Below, in pieces: positions 1 through 5,862 of a stretch of DNA of 10,070 nt. Position numbers and translations under genes: made by a program. The DNA is from Pseudomonadota bacterium. Its GTDB lineage: Bacteria > SZUA-182 > DTGQ01. The stretch covers positions 1 through 10,070 of the forward strand of contig JAUWIR010000104.1 in the NCBI GenBank assembly GCA_030605265.1. The letters run 5' to 3'. Under the pieces are notes generated by a model that worked only from the letters and a program-made list of their open reading frames with translations, was not told where the DNA came from and made no database searches. How positions within the stretch are numbered: the stretch's first letter is position 1; each line of letters opens with the position of its first letter.

Positions 1-177
1 AATTGTCTTGGAAAAAAAGCAGAAAAAAAATTCCTGCCCATGCAGCCGGGGGATGTGCCGGTTACTTTCGCAGATGTAAATGACCTTATGCAAGATACTG
101 GTTTTAAACCAAACACATCTATTGAAGAGGGTATAAAAAAATTTGTAGCCTGGTATAGATCCTATTATAAAGTATAA
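1..177 (+). CDS. NAD-dependent sugar-nucleotide epimerase, C-terminal end (UDP-glucuronate 4-epimerase type), partial
   Basis: Only the last 58 codons and the TAA stop are in the window; the gene enters from the left edge in frame 1. The tail contains QPGDVPVTFADVNDL, then DTGFKPNTSIEEGIKKFVAWYRSYY. This is the characteristic end of extended short-chain dehydrogenase/reductase epimerases of the UDP-glucuronate 4-epimerase (CapI-like) group, where the final helix reads roughly IEEGI-x2-FV-x-WY. Members interconvert nucleotide sugars in the cytoplasm for capsule, LPS or other surface polysaccharides. The Rossmann domain and the Ser/Tyr/Lys catalytic residues lie outside the window, so substrate specificity cannot be judged. 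No U-tracted terminator follows the stop. UDP-glucose 4-epimerase or another related epimerase is the alternative. Confidence 0.85.
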   Translation, partial: NCLGKKAEKKFLPMQPGDVPVTFADVNDLMQDTGFKPNTSIEEGIKKFVAWYRSYYKV

Positions 178-275
178 AGCCCTCCCTCCCAACTAAAGAA
201 AGTTTTATGGACTCCCTAAACGACCAGAGACATCATTTTGGTACCGTTTTCACAGTAATAAGCCCCATACTAAGA

Positions 276-301
276 CCTGATTTTATGGATAATCCATCAG
301 G
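276..301. repeat. Inverted repeat downstream of the epimerase
   Basis: CCTGAT (276-281) and ATCAGG (296-301) are perfect complements separated by 14 bp. An overlapping alternative dyad, ATGGAT-A-ATCCAT, lies inside (285-297). It could be a weak transcript end for the epimerase operon, but no T-tract follows, so an intrinsic terminator is not supported. Confidence 0.3.
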
Positions 302-363
302 GTTAAAAATATAATTTGCCCCTGTTTGTTTTTCATGGACCACTCACCCACATTTTGCAGTCG

Positions 364-380
364 TCACTTGCGTCAAGTGA
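364..380. promoter_or_regulatory. Operator-like palindrome (TCACTTG-CGT-CAAGTGA)
   Basis: Seven perfectly complementary bases flank a 3-bp spacer, giving a 17-bp dyad of the size bound by dimeric helix-turn-helix regulators. It has more G+C than the surrounding DNA. It lies about 270 bp upstream of the dodecin start and 190 bp after the epimerase stop. As RNA it would form a tight 3-nt-loop hairpin, but no T-run follows, so a DNA-binding role is the better guess. Confidence 0.3.
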
Positions 381-467
381 ATAACCCATCAAGAGAATAA
401 ATCTTTCTACAAAAAAATGTCTCCTTGAACACATCAATTTTTTTTCCAATAGTGGATCTCAACTATC

Positions 468-505
468 GTTTTGCTAAAGATGGCTTGTTTTGCTAAAGAC
501 GGCAT
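468..505 (+). repeat. Two tandem 19-bp direct repeats
   Basis: GTTTTGCTAAAGATGGCTT (468-486) is followed immediately by a second copy (487-505) that differs at two positions; the shared core is GTTTTGCTAAAGAxGGC. Repeat spacing of nearly two helical turns would suit cooperative binding of a regulator. The repeats end about 145 bp before the dodecin start. A simple slippage duplication is the alternative. Confidence 0.6.
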
Positions 506-513
506 AATATTTT

Positions 514-539
514 TAAAATAAAGGGTGCCCCATATTTTA
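514..539. repeat. Inverted repeat TAAAATA...TATTTTA with inner GGG/CCC
   Basis: Perfect 7-bp arms (514-520 and 533-539) enclose 12 bp that contain a nested GGG-TG-CCC. The element could fold as an interrupted hairpin. It sits 8 bp after the tandem direct repeats and about 110 bp before the dodecin start. A role as operator or as transcript end for an upstream RNA is possible, and neither is proven. Confidence 0.35.
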
Positions 540-648
540 TGGTCAGAAACTACATATATTAAGTATGAAAGTGATTATTATCCGAACTAATATTAGGTAA
601 TTATAGATTATAAATAATAATTAATTAGTTAATGAATGAGGAGGTAAT

Positions 649-861
649 ATGAGCGATCATGTTTATAAGCTTATCGAATTGGCCGGCTCTTCTGAAAAAG
701 GAATTCAGGATGCTATTGAAAACGCTATTGCACATGCATCAAAAACAATACGTAATATGAGATGGGTGGAAGTAATAGAAACAAGAGGACACATTGAAAA
801 TGATAAAATAATGCACTGGCAAGTGAAACTTAAAGTGGGATTTACCCTCGATCAGACATAA
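649..861 (+). CDS. Dodecin (flavin-binding storage protein)
   Basis: This 70-aa protein matches the dodecin family in length and sequence throughout. Dodecins are small proteins that assemble into hollow dodecamers in the cytoplasm and bind flavins (riboflavin, FMN or FAD), buffering free flavin and quenching its photochemistry. Visible hallmarks are the N-terminal strand VYKLIELAGSS, the helix DAIENAIAHASKTI, and the block RWVEVIETRGHI followed by HWQVKLKVGF. Trp39 and Gln58 occupy the places of the flavin-stacking Trp and contacting Gln in characterised dodecins. The ATG start is fixed by a strong AGGAGGT (639-645) just upstream. The gene appears monocistronic, with non-coding DNA on both sides and a long hairpin downstream. 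The calcium-dodecin/SecE2-like subgroup is a less likely alternative. Confidence 0.95.
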   Translation: MSDHVYKLIELAGSSEKGIQDAIENAIAHASKTIRNMRWVEVIETRGHIENDKIMHWQVKLKVGFTLDQT

Positions 862-889
862 GAGATAGATAAAAACTGTATCTTAGAGA

Positions 890-940
890 AGACCGCCTAT
901 TTTAATATCTAAAGTATTCATAATGTAGAATGGGCGGTCT
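890..940. terminator. Long hairpin downstream of dodecin, possible terminator without a U-tract
   Basis: AGACCGCC (890-897) pairs perfectly with GGCGGTCT (933-940). Pairing extends inward to 904/926 with two G-U wobbles, giving a stem of about 15 bp and a loop of about 21 nt. It begins 28 bp after the dodecin stop, where a terminator is expected. Neither side carries a run of T directly after the stem (GCGTTATTG on the + side, TCTCTAAG on the - side), so Rho-independent termination would be weak. A 3'-end stabilising structure is the alternative. Confidence 0.45.
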
Positions 941-1076
941 GCGTTATTGAATAATTTTACCTTCCGGCATGGGAGCGCCCCCTTATAAACCCCTTAATTA
1001 TTAGTGCTTTGCTATGTTCGTAGAATTATTGACAAAAATTTTTATATTTTTTATTCCTCATTAGTCTTTTTTGATA

Positions 1077-1082
1077 TATAAT
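1077..1082 (+). promoter_or_regulatory. Possible -10 element for the L-2-hydroxyglutarate oxidase gene
   Basis: A perfect TATAAT lies 35 bp before the ATG at 1118, which would put the transcript start about 25-30 nt upstream of the gene. The matching -35 hexamer is poor (TTCCTC at 17 bp). A consensus TTGACA occurs at 1029-1034 but is too far from this -10; at the right distance from it there is only TATTCC. The DNA is AT-rich, so chance matches are likely. Confidence 0.3.
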
Positions 1083-1117
1083 TATGGAGTAACTTTTCAT
1101 ATTTTTAAGGATAAAGC

Positions 1118-2230
1118 ATGGACACAGTAGATATAACTATTATAGGTGCAGGAATTATTGGATTAGCCGTTGCCGCCGAGCTATCAAAAAAACATAAAGA
1201 TTTAATCCTCTTAGAAAAAAATGACCATTTTGGACAAGAAACAAGTAGCCGTAATAGTGAAGTCATTCACGCAGGGATTTATTATCCCAAAGGATCTCTC
1301 AAGCAAAAATTATGTATTGAAGGGGCCCCCTTACTCTATAAAATTTGTAAAAAAGCGGCAATCCCTCATAAGCGATGTGGAAAAATAATTATCGCCACTA
1401 ATCCCTCAGAGCTGTCTCATTTGGAAGAATTATATAAAAAAGCAAATATGAATGGGGTAAAGACAAAACTCCTCGATCAAAAGGAAATTCAAAAATTAGA
1501 ACCCAACACTAACGCTATTGCAGGACTTTATTCACCTATGACTGGAATTGTTGATTCCCATTCTCTAATGAAATATTTATATAGTAAGGCCCAATCTTCC
1601 GGTTGCGAAGTCGTCTATCGAAGTGAGGTAGTCCTCTTGCGAAAAAAAAATAATGGTTTTATTGTAGGCTTAAAGCAGGATGAATATCAATTTTTTACCC
1701 GGGTGGTGGTTAACTGCGCAGGCCTCTTTGCTGATCAAATTGCAGCCTTAATCGGGCTTGATATTGATAGATTAGGATATCGGCTCCGTTTTTGTAAAGG
1801 AGATTATTTTTCTTACCAAAAACCATCCCCGGTTAATATGTTAGTGTACCCGGTCCCCAGCCAAGATGGAGTAAGTTTAGGTGTCCATGCCACACTTGAT
1901 ATGGGTAGGCGTCTTCGTTTTGGTCCGGATGCAGAATATGTAGACGAAATAAATTACCAAGTAAATGCTTCAAAGGCAGGTCTTTTTTATCAAGCAGCTA
2001 ATAAAATCATTCCCAATATTGATAAAAAAGCAATAGTGCCGGATATGTCCGGGATCAGGCCAAAACTAGGAGGTCCCGGAGTTCCTTTCAGGGATTTTAT
2101 CATTAAGGAAGAAACAAATACAGAGTTAAGCGGGTTTATAAACTTAATCGGAATCGAATCGCCTGGTTTAACTTGCTGTGTATCAATTGCTCAAAAGGTA
2201 TCGGCAATGGTATCTGAAATCCTATCATGA
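1118..2230 (+). CDS. lhgO: FAD-dependent L-2-hydroxyglutarate oxidase/dehydrogenase-like enzyme
   Basis: The 370-aa protein belongs to the DAO/GlpD-like FAD oxidoreductases and best fits the LhgO/L2HGDH group. These oxidise L-2-hydroxyglutarate to 2-oxoglutarate and pass electrons to oxygen or the quinone pool. The N-terminus has the dinucleotide fold ITIIGAGIIGL (G10, G12, G15) and the acidic strand end LLEK (E33), both for FAD binding. The family block SSRNSEVIHAGIYYPKGSLK follows at 43-62, VVNCAGLFAD near 200, LGVHATLDMGRRLRFGPDAEY in the substrate domain, and IGIESPGLTCC (E347-T352) at the FAD-closing C-terminus. Length is slightly under the usual 390-420 aa but both ends look intact. AAGGA (1107-1111) six bases before the ATG supports the start. 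It converges on glnA, whose product uses glutamate, a product one step from 2-oxoglutarate; a functional link is speculative. A related 2-hydroxyacid or glycerol-3-phosphate oxidase cannot be excluded. Confidence 0.85.
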   Translation: MDTVDITIIGAGIIGLAVAAELSKKHKDLILLEKNDHFGQETSSRNSEVIHAGIYYPKGSLKQKLCIEGAPLLYKICKKAAIPHKRCGKIIIATNPSELSHLEELYKKANMNGVKTKLLDQKEIQKLEPNTNAIAGLYSPMTGIVDSHSLMKYLYSKAQSSGCEVVYRSEVVLLRKKNNGFIVGLKQDEYQFFTRVVVNCAGLFADQIAALIGLDIDRLGYRLRFCKGDYFSYQKPSPVNMLVYPVPSQDGVSLGVHATLDMGRRLRFGPDAEYVDEINYQVNASKAGLFYQAANKIIPNIDKKAIVPDMSGIRPKLGGPGVPFRDFIIKEETNTELSGFINLIGIESPGLTCCVSIAQKVSAMVSEILS

Positions 2231-2254
2231 AAAATTTTATCCTCTACTAATACT

Positions 2255-3598
2255 TTACAAAATAGGCAAATATCTATCGATTTCAAATTTCGTAACATGT
2301 GTTCTGTACTGTTCCCACTCGATCTTTTTATTTTCGATAAATTTTTCAAAAATGTGGTCACCGAGTGTTTTTTTCACTAGCTCACTTTTTTCAGTCAGAC
2401 ATACTGCCTCATAAAGATCCCCAGGCAAGGAATGTATACCCCGCTTTTTTCGTTCTTTCGGATTCATCTGAAAAATATCCTCTTCAATCGGTTCCTCAAG
2501 TTCATACCCTTTTTCAATTCCTTCAAGCCCTGCAGCCAACATAACAGCGAAAGCCAGATAAGGATTGCAGGCAGGGTCCGGGCACCTTAATTCCATTCTG
2601 GTTGCTTTTTCTTTTCCCGGCCTATACATAGGAAGCCTAACCAAAGCTGATCGGTTTCTTCTCGCCCAGGAGATATAAACAGGGGCCTCATAGCCGGGAA
2701 CAAGTCTTTTATAAGAGTTAACCCATTGACAAATAATGGAAGTAATCTCAGGGGCATGTTTTAATATTCCGGCAATATAAGACTTGCCCACTTTTGAAAG
2801 ATAATAGGGATCATTTTGATCAAAAAAGGCGTTCTTATTTCCTTTAAATAGAGACTGGTGTGTATGCATTCCACTGCCATTTTGCCCTATTAGTGGTTTG
2901 GGCATAAAAGTAGCATAAAGATCATGTTTTAAGGCAATTTCTTTTACCACCAACCTGTAGGTCATGGCATTGTCCGCCATAGTCAAAGCATTGGTATAAC
3001 GAAGATCTATCTCATGTTGAGAAGGTGCTACTTCGTGATGAGAATACTCCACTTCAATCCCCATTTCCTCTAGAGTCAACACTGTTTCCTTCCGAAGATC
3101 AGAAGCTAAATCCAGAGGGGTTAAATCAAAATATCCTCCTTTATCTAATACTTCAGGTATACCCACACTTGATTTAAAATAGAAAAATTCAAGTTCAGGG
3201 CCTACATAAAAAGTATATCCCAAATCAGATGCTTTTTTTAAATTTCTTTTCAAGGCCCCTCTCGGATCTCCCTTGTAAGGGGTGCCGTCCGGTTCAACAA
3301 TATCGCAAAACATTCTGGCAACCCCTATTTCCCCTGATCGCCAAGGAAGAATAGTAAAAGTTGTCGGATCAGGCACGGCCAGCATATCGCTTTCATCTAT
3401 GCGGGCATACCCTTGAATTGAAGAGCCGTCGAATCCCATACCCCCCTCAAAGGCATTTCCCAGTTCATCAACATTAATGGAAAAACTTTTCAAAGTGCCT
3501 AAAATATCAGTAAACCACAATCTGATAAAGCGCACCTTTTTATCTTTGATTATTTTTAGAATTCCCTCTTTCAATTTATCTATATCTTTTAGTGCCAT
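2255..3598 (-). CDS. glnA: Glutamine synthetase type I, short form without adenylylation insert
   Basis: The 447-aa enzyme catalyses ATP-dependent amidation of glutamate to glutamine, the main cytoplasmic route of ammonium assimilation, as a dodecamer. All active-site blocks are present: FDGSSIQGYARIDESDM (56-72), GPELEFFYF with metal ligands E135 and E137, SHHEVAPSQHEIDLRY (E189, E196), the ATP-site block GQNGSGMHTHQSLF (H245), PGYEAPVYISWARRNRS (E304) and RMELRCPDPACNPY (E336, R338). The length and the C-terminal GIHSLPGDLYEA, in place of the adenylylation-loop motif NLYDLP, place it in the GSI-alpha (Bacillus/thermophile) type. That type is controlled by feedback and not by GlnE adenylylation. 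Arg66 aligns with the Bacillus feedback-inhibition arginine. ATG is preceded by GGAG at eight bases. No P-II or ammonium-transporter gene adjoins it; it follows the anti-sigma gene on the same strand after 299 bp. Confidence 0.97.
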   Translation of the reverse strand: MALKDIDKLKEGILKIIKDKKVRFIRLWFTDILGTLKSFSINVDELGNAFEGGMGFDGSSIQGYARIDESDMLAVPDPTTFTILPWRSGEIGVARMFCDIVEPDGTPYKGDPRGALKRNLKKASDLGYTFYVGPELEFFYFKSSVGIPEVLDKGGYFDLTPLDLASDLRKETVLTLEEMGIEVEYSHHEVAPSQHEIDLRYTNALTMADNAMTYRLVVKEIALKHDLYATFMPKPLIGQNGSGMHTHQSLFKGNKNAFFDQNDPYYLSKVGKSYIAGILKHAPEITSIICQWVNSYKRLVPGYEAPVYISWARRNRSALVRLPMYRPGKEKATRMELRCPDPACNPYLAFAVMLAAGLEGIEKGYELEEPIEEDIFQMNPKERKKRGIHSLPGDLYEAVCLTEKSELVKKTLGDHIFEKFIENKKIEWEQYRTHVTKFEIDRYLPIL

Positions 3599-3630
3599 AA
3601 TGAGTATTCTCCAGATTTATAAAAACAGAA

Positions 3631-3660
3631 ATAATAATCTTGCCAAAAATAAAACGTAAA
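3631..3660 (-). promoter_or_regulatory. Possible glnA promoter
   Basis: On the minus strand, TTTACG (complement of 3655-3660) and TATTAT (complement of 3631-3636) are separated by 18 bp. This would start transcription around 3625, about 26 nt before the glnA ATG, leaving room for the GGAG ribosome site. A better-spaced TTGGCA/TTTATA pair (3641-3646, 3618-3623) would start the transcript inside the ribosome site, which is less plausible. The region is AT-rich, so support is modest. Confidence 0.3.
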
Positions 3661-3857
3661 ACATGAAAAGGCAATCTGTAAATATGATTGCAAAAGAAAT
3701 AATACTATACTACATAAAATTTTTACGATTGTATCAGAATTTATAACACTTTAAATAAGCAATGATACCATGTTTGGATGTGTATATACAAGGTATTAAT
3801 ATGGTAAAGGAAATATAAATCCGGCAACTGTTCACAGATGCAAATGGGGGCGAGATT

Positions 3858-3885
3858 AAAAAGTCTAAAAAAAAGGACACTTTTT
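3858..3885 (-). terminator. Weak A/T-armed hairpin after the zinc-finger gene
   Basis: AAAAAGT (3858-3864) and ACTTTTT (3879-3885) are perfect 7-bp complements with a 14-bp spacer. They begin 12 bp past the stop of the minus-strand gene, and in that direction the stem ends in a T-run. The arms have little G+C, so the stem is unstable; it may be a weak terminator for the sigma/zinc-finger transcript. Confidence 0.35.
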
Positions 3886-3897
3886 ACCAGGGCATCA

Positions 3898-4587
3898 TTA
3901 TTTTCGAATGACTAAATATATTTGGCCGAGCTCTTTTGTTTCCTGTGATAATTCTATTTTATAAGCGCCAACCTTGATGCCCTCGAAAATTGCCTGTCCA
4001 TCGCAGAGGATTTCCTCTAATTTTCTTTGCCTTATGAGATCTATTAATTTAATATCAACTTTCCGTAAAAGAAATTTTTGTTTCTTATCTTTTACAAAAA
4101 CACGTAAGGAAAAAACGTCATCTTTTATATTTTCAACTTTTGCGTTAGTTATGCAATCATCAAATTCTTTTTTAATATGAAAGAAAGGAATAAATCCGGA
4201 TTCAGATTCATTGCCCCTGGTTACTAAAGCAGGAGTGGCTAAAGCCATGCCGCTATTTTTCATAAGCTCCCAATGGTCCTTAATAAATTCAATAACGATA
4301 TCCAGAGTATTACGAGTCTTATACAAAGAAAAAAGCCTAATAGCGTTTTGTCTTACCTTATAAGGAAATGAAGAAAGTGTCCCTTGCTCTGAATCAGATT
4401 TTACCTCATTAAAAATTTCAATTTGCTGCATACAATTTGAACATTGGCCTAAGTGTTTTTCTATTACTTCGCTTTCTTTTTCTTCAAGGAGATTTTCCAG
4501 ATAACGTCCTAGTAAATTTTCATCAGGACATACCTCCTCATGGTCGCACTCCTGATTAAAACTATTTATTTTATTCTTGGCAACCAT
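3898..4587 (-). CDS. Soluble zinc-finger (zf-HC2/ZAS type) protein, probable anti-sigma factor
   Basis: Residues 20-52 carry the zinc-binding anti-sigma signature: CPDENLLGRYLENLLEE, then HLGQCSNC (C20, H45, C49, C52). In ZAS proteins this helical finger binds the cognate ECF sigma factor, often releasing it on a redox or metal signal. There is no hydrophobic run long enough for a membrane helix, so it should act in the cytoplasm. The middle holds a helical stretch (about 93-114, DIVIEFIKDHWELMKNSG). The C-terminus reads GQAIFEGIKVGAYKIEL, resembling a strand pair of carboxypeptidase-regulatory-like beta-sandwich domains. The gene lies downstream of the sigma gene with a 129-141 bp gap. I chose ATG 4587 (229 aa) because AGGGG lies just before it; an in-frame GTG four codons upstream (4599) overlaps that site and lacks a good ribosome site of its own. 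The partner is inferred from position. Confidence 0.75.
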   Translation of the reverse strand: MVAKNKINSFNQECDHEEVCPDENLLGRYLENLLEEKESEVIEKHLGQCSNCMQQIEIFNEVKSDSEQGTLSSFPYKVRQNAIRLFSLYKTRNTLDIVIEFIKDHWELMKNSGMALATPALVTRGNESESGFIPFFHIKKEFDDCITNAKVENIKDDVFSLRVFVKDKKQKFLLRKVDIKLIDLIRQRKLEEILCDGQAIFEGIKVGAYKIELSQETKELGQIYLVIRK

Positions 4588-4728
4588 TTTGCCCCTCACT
4601 TTCTTAAAGTTACATTAATCACTACGGCCCCTTTTTTTCTCCTCTGGTTATATAGACAAGAAATTTTTTTCTTTTTCTCATGCCAATTTTCTATTTTCAT
4701 AAAGCATACTTATATAATTTTAAATGTT

Positions 4729-5343
4729 TTACCCTGTTATGCTACGATAAAAAATAAGAAAATCTTTTTGAAATATTTTAATCTTTCTATAAATTGTTGC
4801 TCGAGGTATTTCCATTATAGAGATAATCTCTTTGGGCGGTTTTTTTTTAACAAAAAAAAGGAGAAAAATATCTCTATCTATTTCATCCAATCTTTCGATA
4901 AAATTATTCATTAAACCACGAATTTCTTCATCTTCTAAATTTTCATCAGGAAGTAATCTTTGATCCTGTATTGATTCAATAATATTTTGAATTTTCTCAG
5001 GGTCACCATCTAAAATTTTGGGGAGAGGCTGACTAAAGATTTTATTTACACATATCAAAACAAACCGTGTTGATAATAGAATTAACCAGGTTTTCAAACT
5101 GCATTCAAATCGAAAACTTCTCAATTTTTTAAAATCATTTTCTATCAAAGATAATAAAAAATCTTGGTATAAATCCTCAAGGTCATGATCAGGTATTCTA
5201 ATTCCTTTTCTAAAAATAGTTTTTCGAACATTATGAAAAATTAATCTTCCATAAATATCGATCAATTTTTTCCAACACGTATCATCATGTTTAAAAATTC
5301 CCTGCAATATTTCTTTTTCAATATCCCTTTGGACATTTATCAC
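4729..5343 (-). CDS. ECF-type RNA polymerase sigma factor (sigma-70 family)
   Basis: The 204-aa protein has the two-domain plan of ECF sigma factors. Region 2 spans about 22-103, with DLEDLYQDFLLSLIEND (54-70) and FRFECSLKTWL (78-88), the core-polymerase and -10 recognition part. A linker of about 35 residues follows, then region 4 at about 142-197, with RLDEIDRDIFLLFFVKKKPPKEIISIMEIPRATIYRKIKIFQ forming the -35-binding helix-turn-helix. It would direct polymerase to a small regulon when freed from its anti-sigma partner, probably the zinc-finger protein encoded next. The start is GTG: AAGGGA (complement of 5352-5357) lies eight bases upstream. A nearby ATG is out of frame and stops at once. 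The coding sequence is markedly AT- and lysine-rich compared with glnA and the synthase. It is divergent from the giant synthase gene, which is a plausible target. Confidence 0.88.
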   Translation of the reverse strand: MINVQRDIEKEILQGIFKHDDTCWKKLIDIYGRLIFHNVRKTIFRKGIRIPDHDLEDLYQDFLLSLIENDFKKLRSFRFECSLKTWLILLSTRFVLICVNKIFSQPLPKILDGDPEKIQNIIESIQDQRLLPDENLEDEEIRGLMNNFIERLDEIDRDIFLLFFVKKKPPKEIISIMEIPRATIYRKIKIFQKDFLIFYRSITG

Positions 5344-5862
5344 TGAATCATTCCCTTTTTTCTTTATTCAGCATTGCGTATTTAGTTTGTCTTTATAGGC
5401 AAGTTATTGATAATGAAACAACGTACATAAGTTAACTATAAAATTGACAAATTATATTCTATCGGAAAAAACCTTTTAATGCAAGTAGATAAATGAAAAA
5501 TGAATCGATTTGCCTTTGCTTTGCAAAACTTTAAATTCCTTAATGAGGATCTTGTCTCTGTAGCGTTATTTAACATACTAAAATAAAAAATAGTTAAATA
5601 GCTATTACCTTAATTTTTTATTTTTCTAACGCAGTGAAAAAAGAAAAAAAGTCGATAATGTATTGTCACAATCAAAAAATTGCTTTCATTTCCAGAATTA
5701 AGAGGAATAGTTTATCTTCTTGAAAAAAATTCTAAGAAACAAAAGTCCAATAATAATAATAAATGATGTATTCCATTCAGTGGAGCCATTTTTTTACATA
5801 AAAAATAAAAAGAAAATTAATTAAGAATTTTTTGAAAAGAAATATTGAGGGAAACAAATCTT
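5344..5862. other. 519-bp AT-rich divergent intergenic region between sigma factor and synthase genes
   Basis: No supported gene lies here. As the only DNA between two divergent genes it must hold both promoters. A consensus TTGACA occurs at 5444-5449 on the + strand without a good -10 at the right distance. The region also has a nested inverted repeat (5563-5632), a TTTGCAAA palindrome (around 5520), and a TAA/AAT trinucleotide run around 5750-5763. The unusual length leaves room for a regulatory leader upstream of the synthase or for an undetected small RNA. No ECF-type promoter pair could be identified by eye. Confidence 0.6.
5563..5632. repeat. Nested inverted repeat in the divergent intergenic region
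   Basis: Outer arms GCGTTA (5563-5568) and TAACGC (5627-5632) enclose a second pair of perfect 12-bp arms, AAAATAAAAAAT (5580-5591) and ATTTTTTATTTT (5613-5624). An AATAGCTATT palindrome sits near the centre. The inner arms are pure A/T and could pair by chance, but the coaxial G/C-containing outer arms make an accidental arrangement less likely. It lies about 230 bp before the synthase start and 220 bp before the sigma start. Confidence 0.4.

Larger units (their letters stand above)
178..648. other. 471-bp intergenic region with several short repeats
   Basis: No convincing gene is present between the epimerase stop and the dodecin start. It holds a CCTGAT...ATCAGG inverted repeat (276-301), a perfect 7-bp dyad with a 3-bp spacer (364-380), two near-identical 19-bp direct repeats (468-505), a dyad with TAAAATA/TATTTTA arms (514-539), and a CTAATATTAG palindrome (587-596) close to the dodecin gene. 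The last 90 bp are very AT-rich and probably contain the dodecin promoter, but no clear -35/-10 pair stands out. A 35-codon open frame (207-314) is discussed among the findings. Confidence 0.7.
3599..3897. other. 299-bp intergenic region between the zinc-finger gene and glnA
   Basis: No gene is visible here. It contains the likely glnA promoter next to 3598, a TGTATATACA palindrome (3781-3790), and an A/T-armed inverted repeat (3858-3885) just after the zinc-finger gene stop. The length and the presence of promoter-like sequence suggest that glnA has its own transcript and is not the third gene of the sigma operon. Confidence 0.55.

Noticed and set aside
178..420. Possible insertion-sequence remnant after the epimerase
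   Set aside because: No terminal inverted repeats, target duplication or transposase motif could be identified by eye.
481..495. TGGCTTGTTTTGC as a sigma-54 (-24/-12) promoter
   Set aside because: The GG-to-GC spacing is two bases too short; sigma-54 promoters are strict about this distance.
4600..4700. Very small minus-strand ORF (MRKRKKFLVYITRGEKKGP) between the sigma and zinc-finger genes
   Set aside because: Nineteen codons, no good ribosome site and biased lysine/arginine content expected from purine-rich DNA.
3974..4914. Plus-strand frames opposite the zinc-finger and sigma genes
   Set aside because: They are rich in Phe/Ser/Ile as expected from the complement of lysine-rich genes and match no family.
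5690..5800. Minus-strand frame reading NGSTEWNTSFIIIIGLLFLRIFFKK followed by a stop, like a C-terminal membrane/sorting tail
   Set aside because: An in-frame stop lies directly upstream and there is no start codon or ribosome site; the hydrophobic run comes from an ATT trinucleotide repeat in AT-rich DNA.
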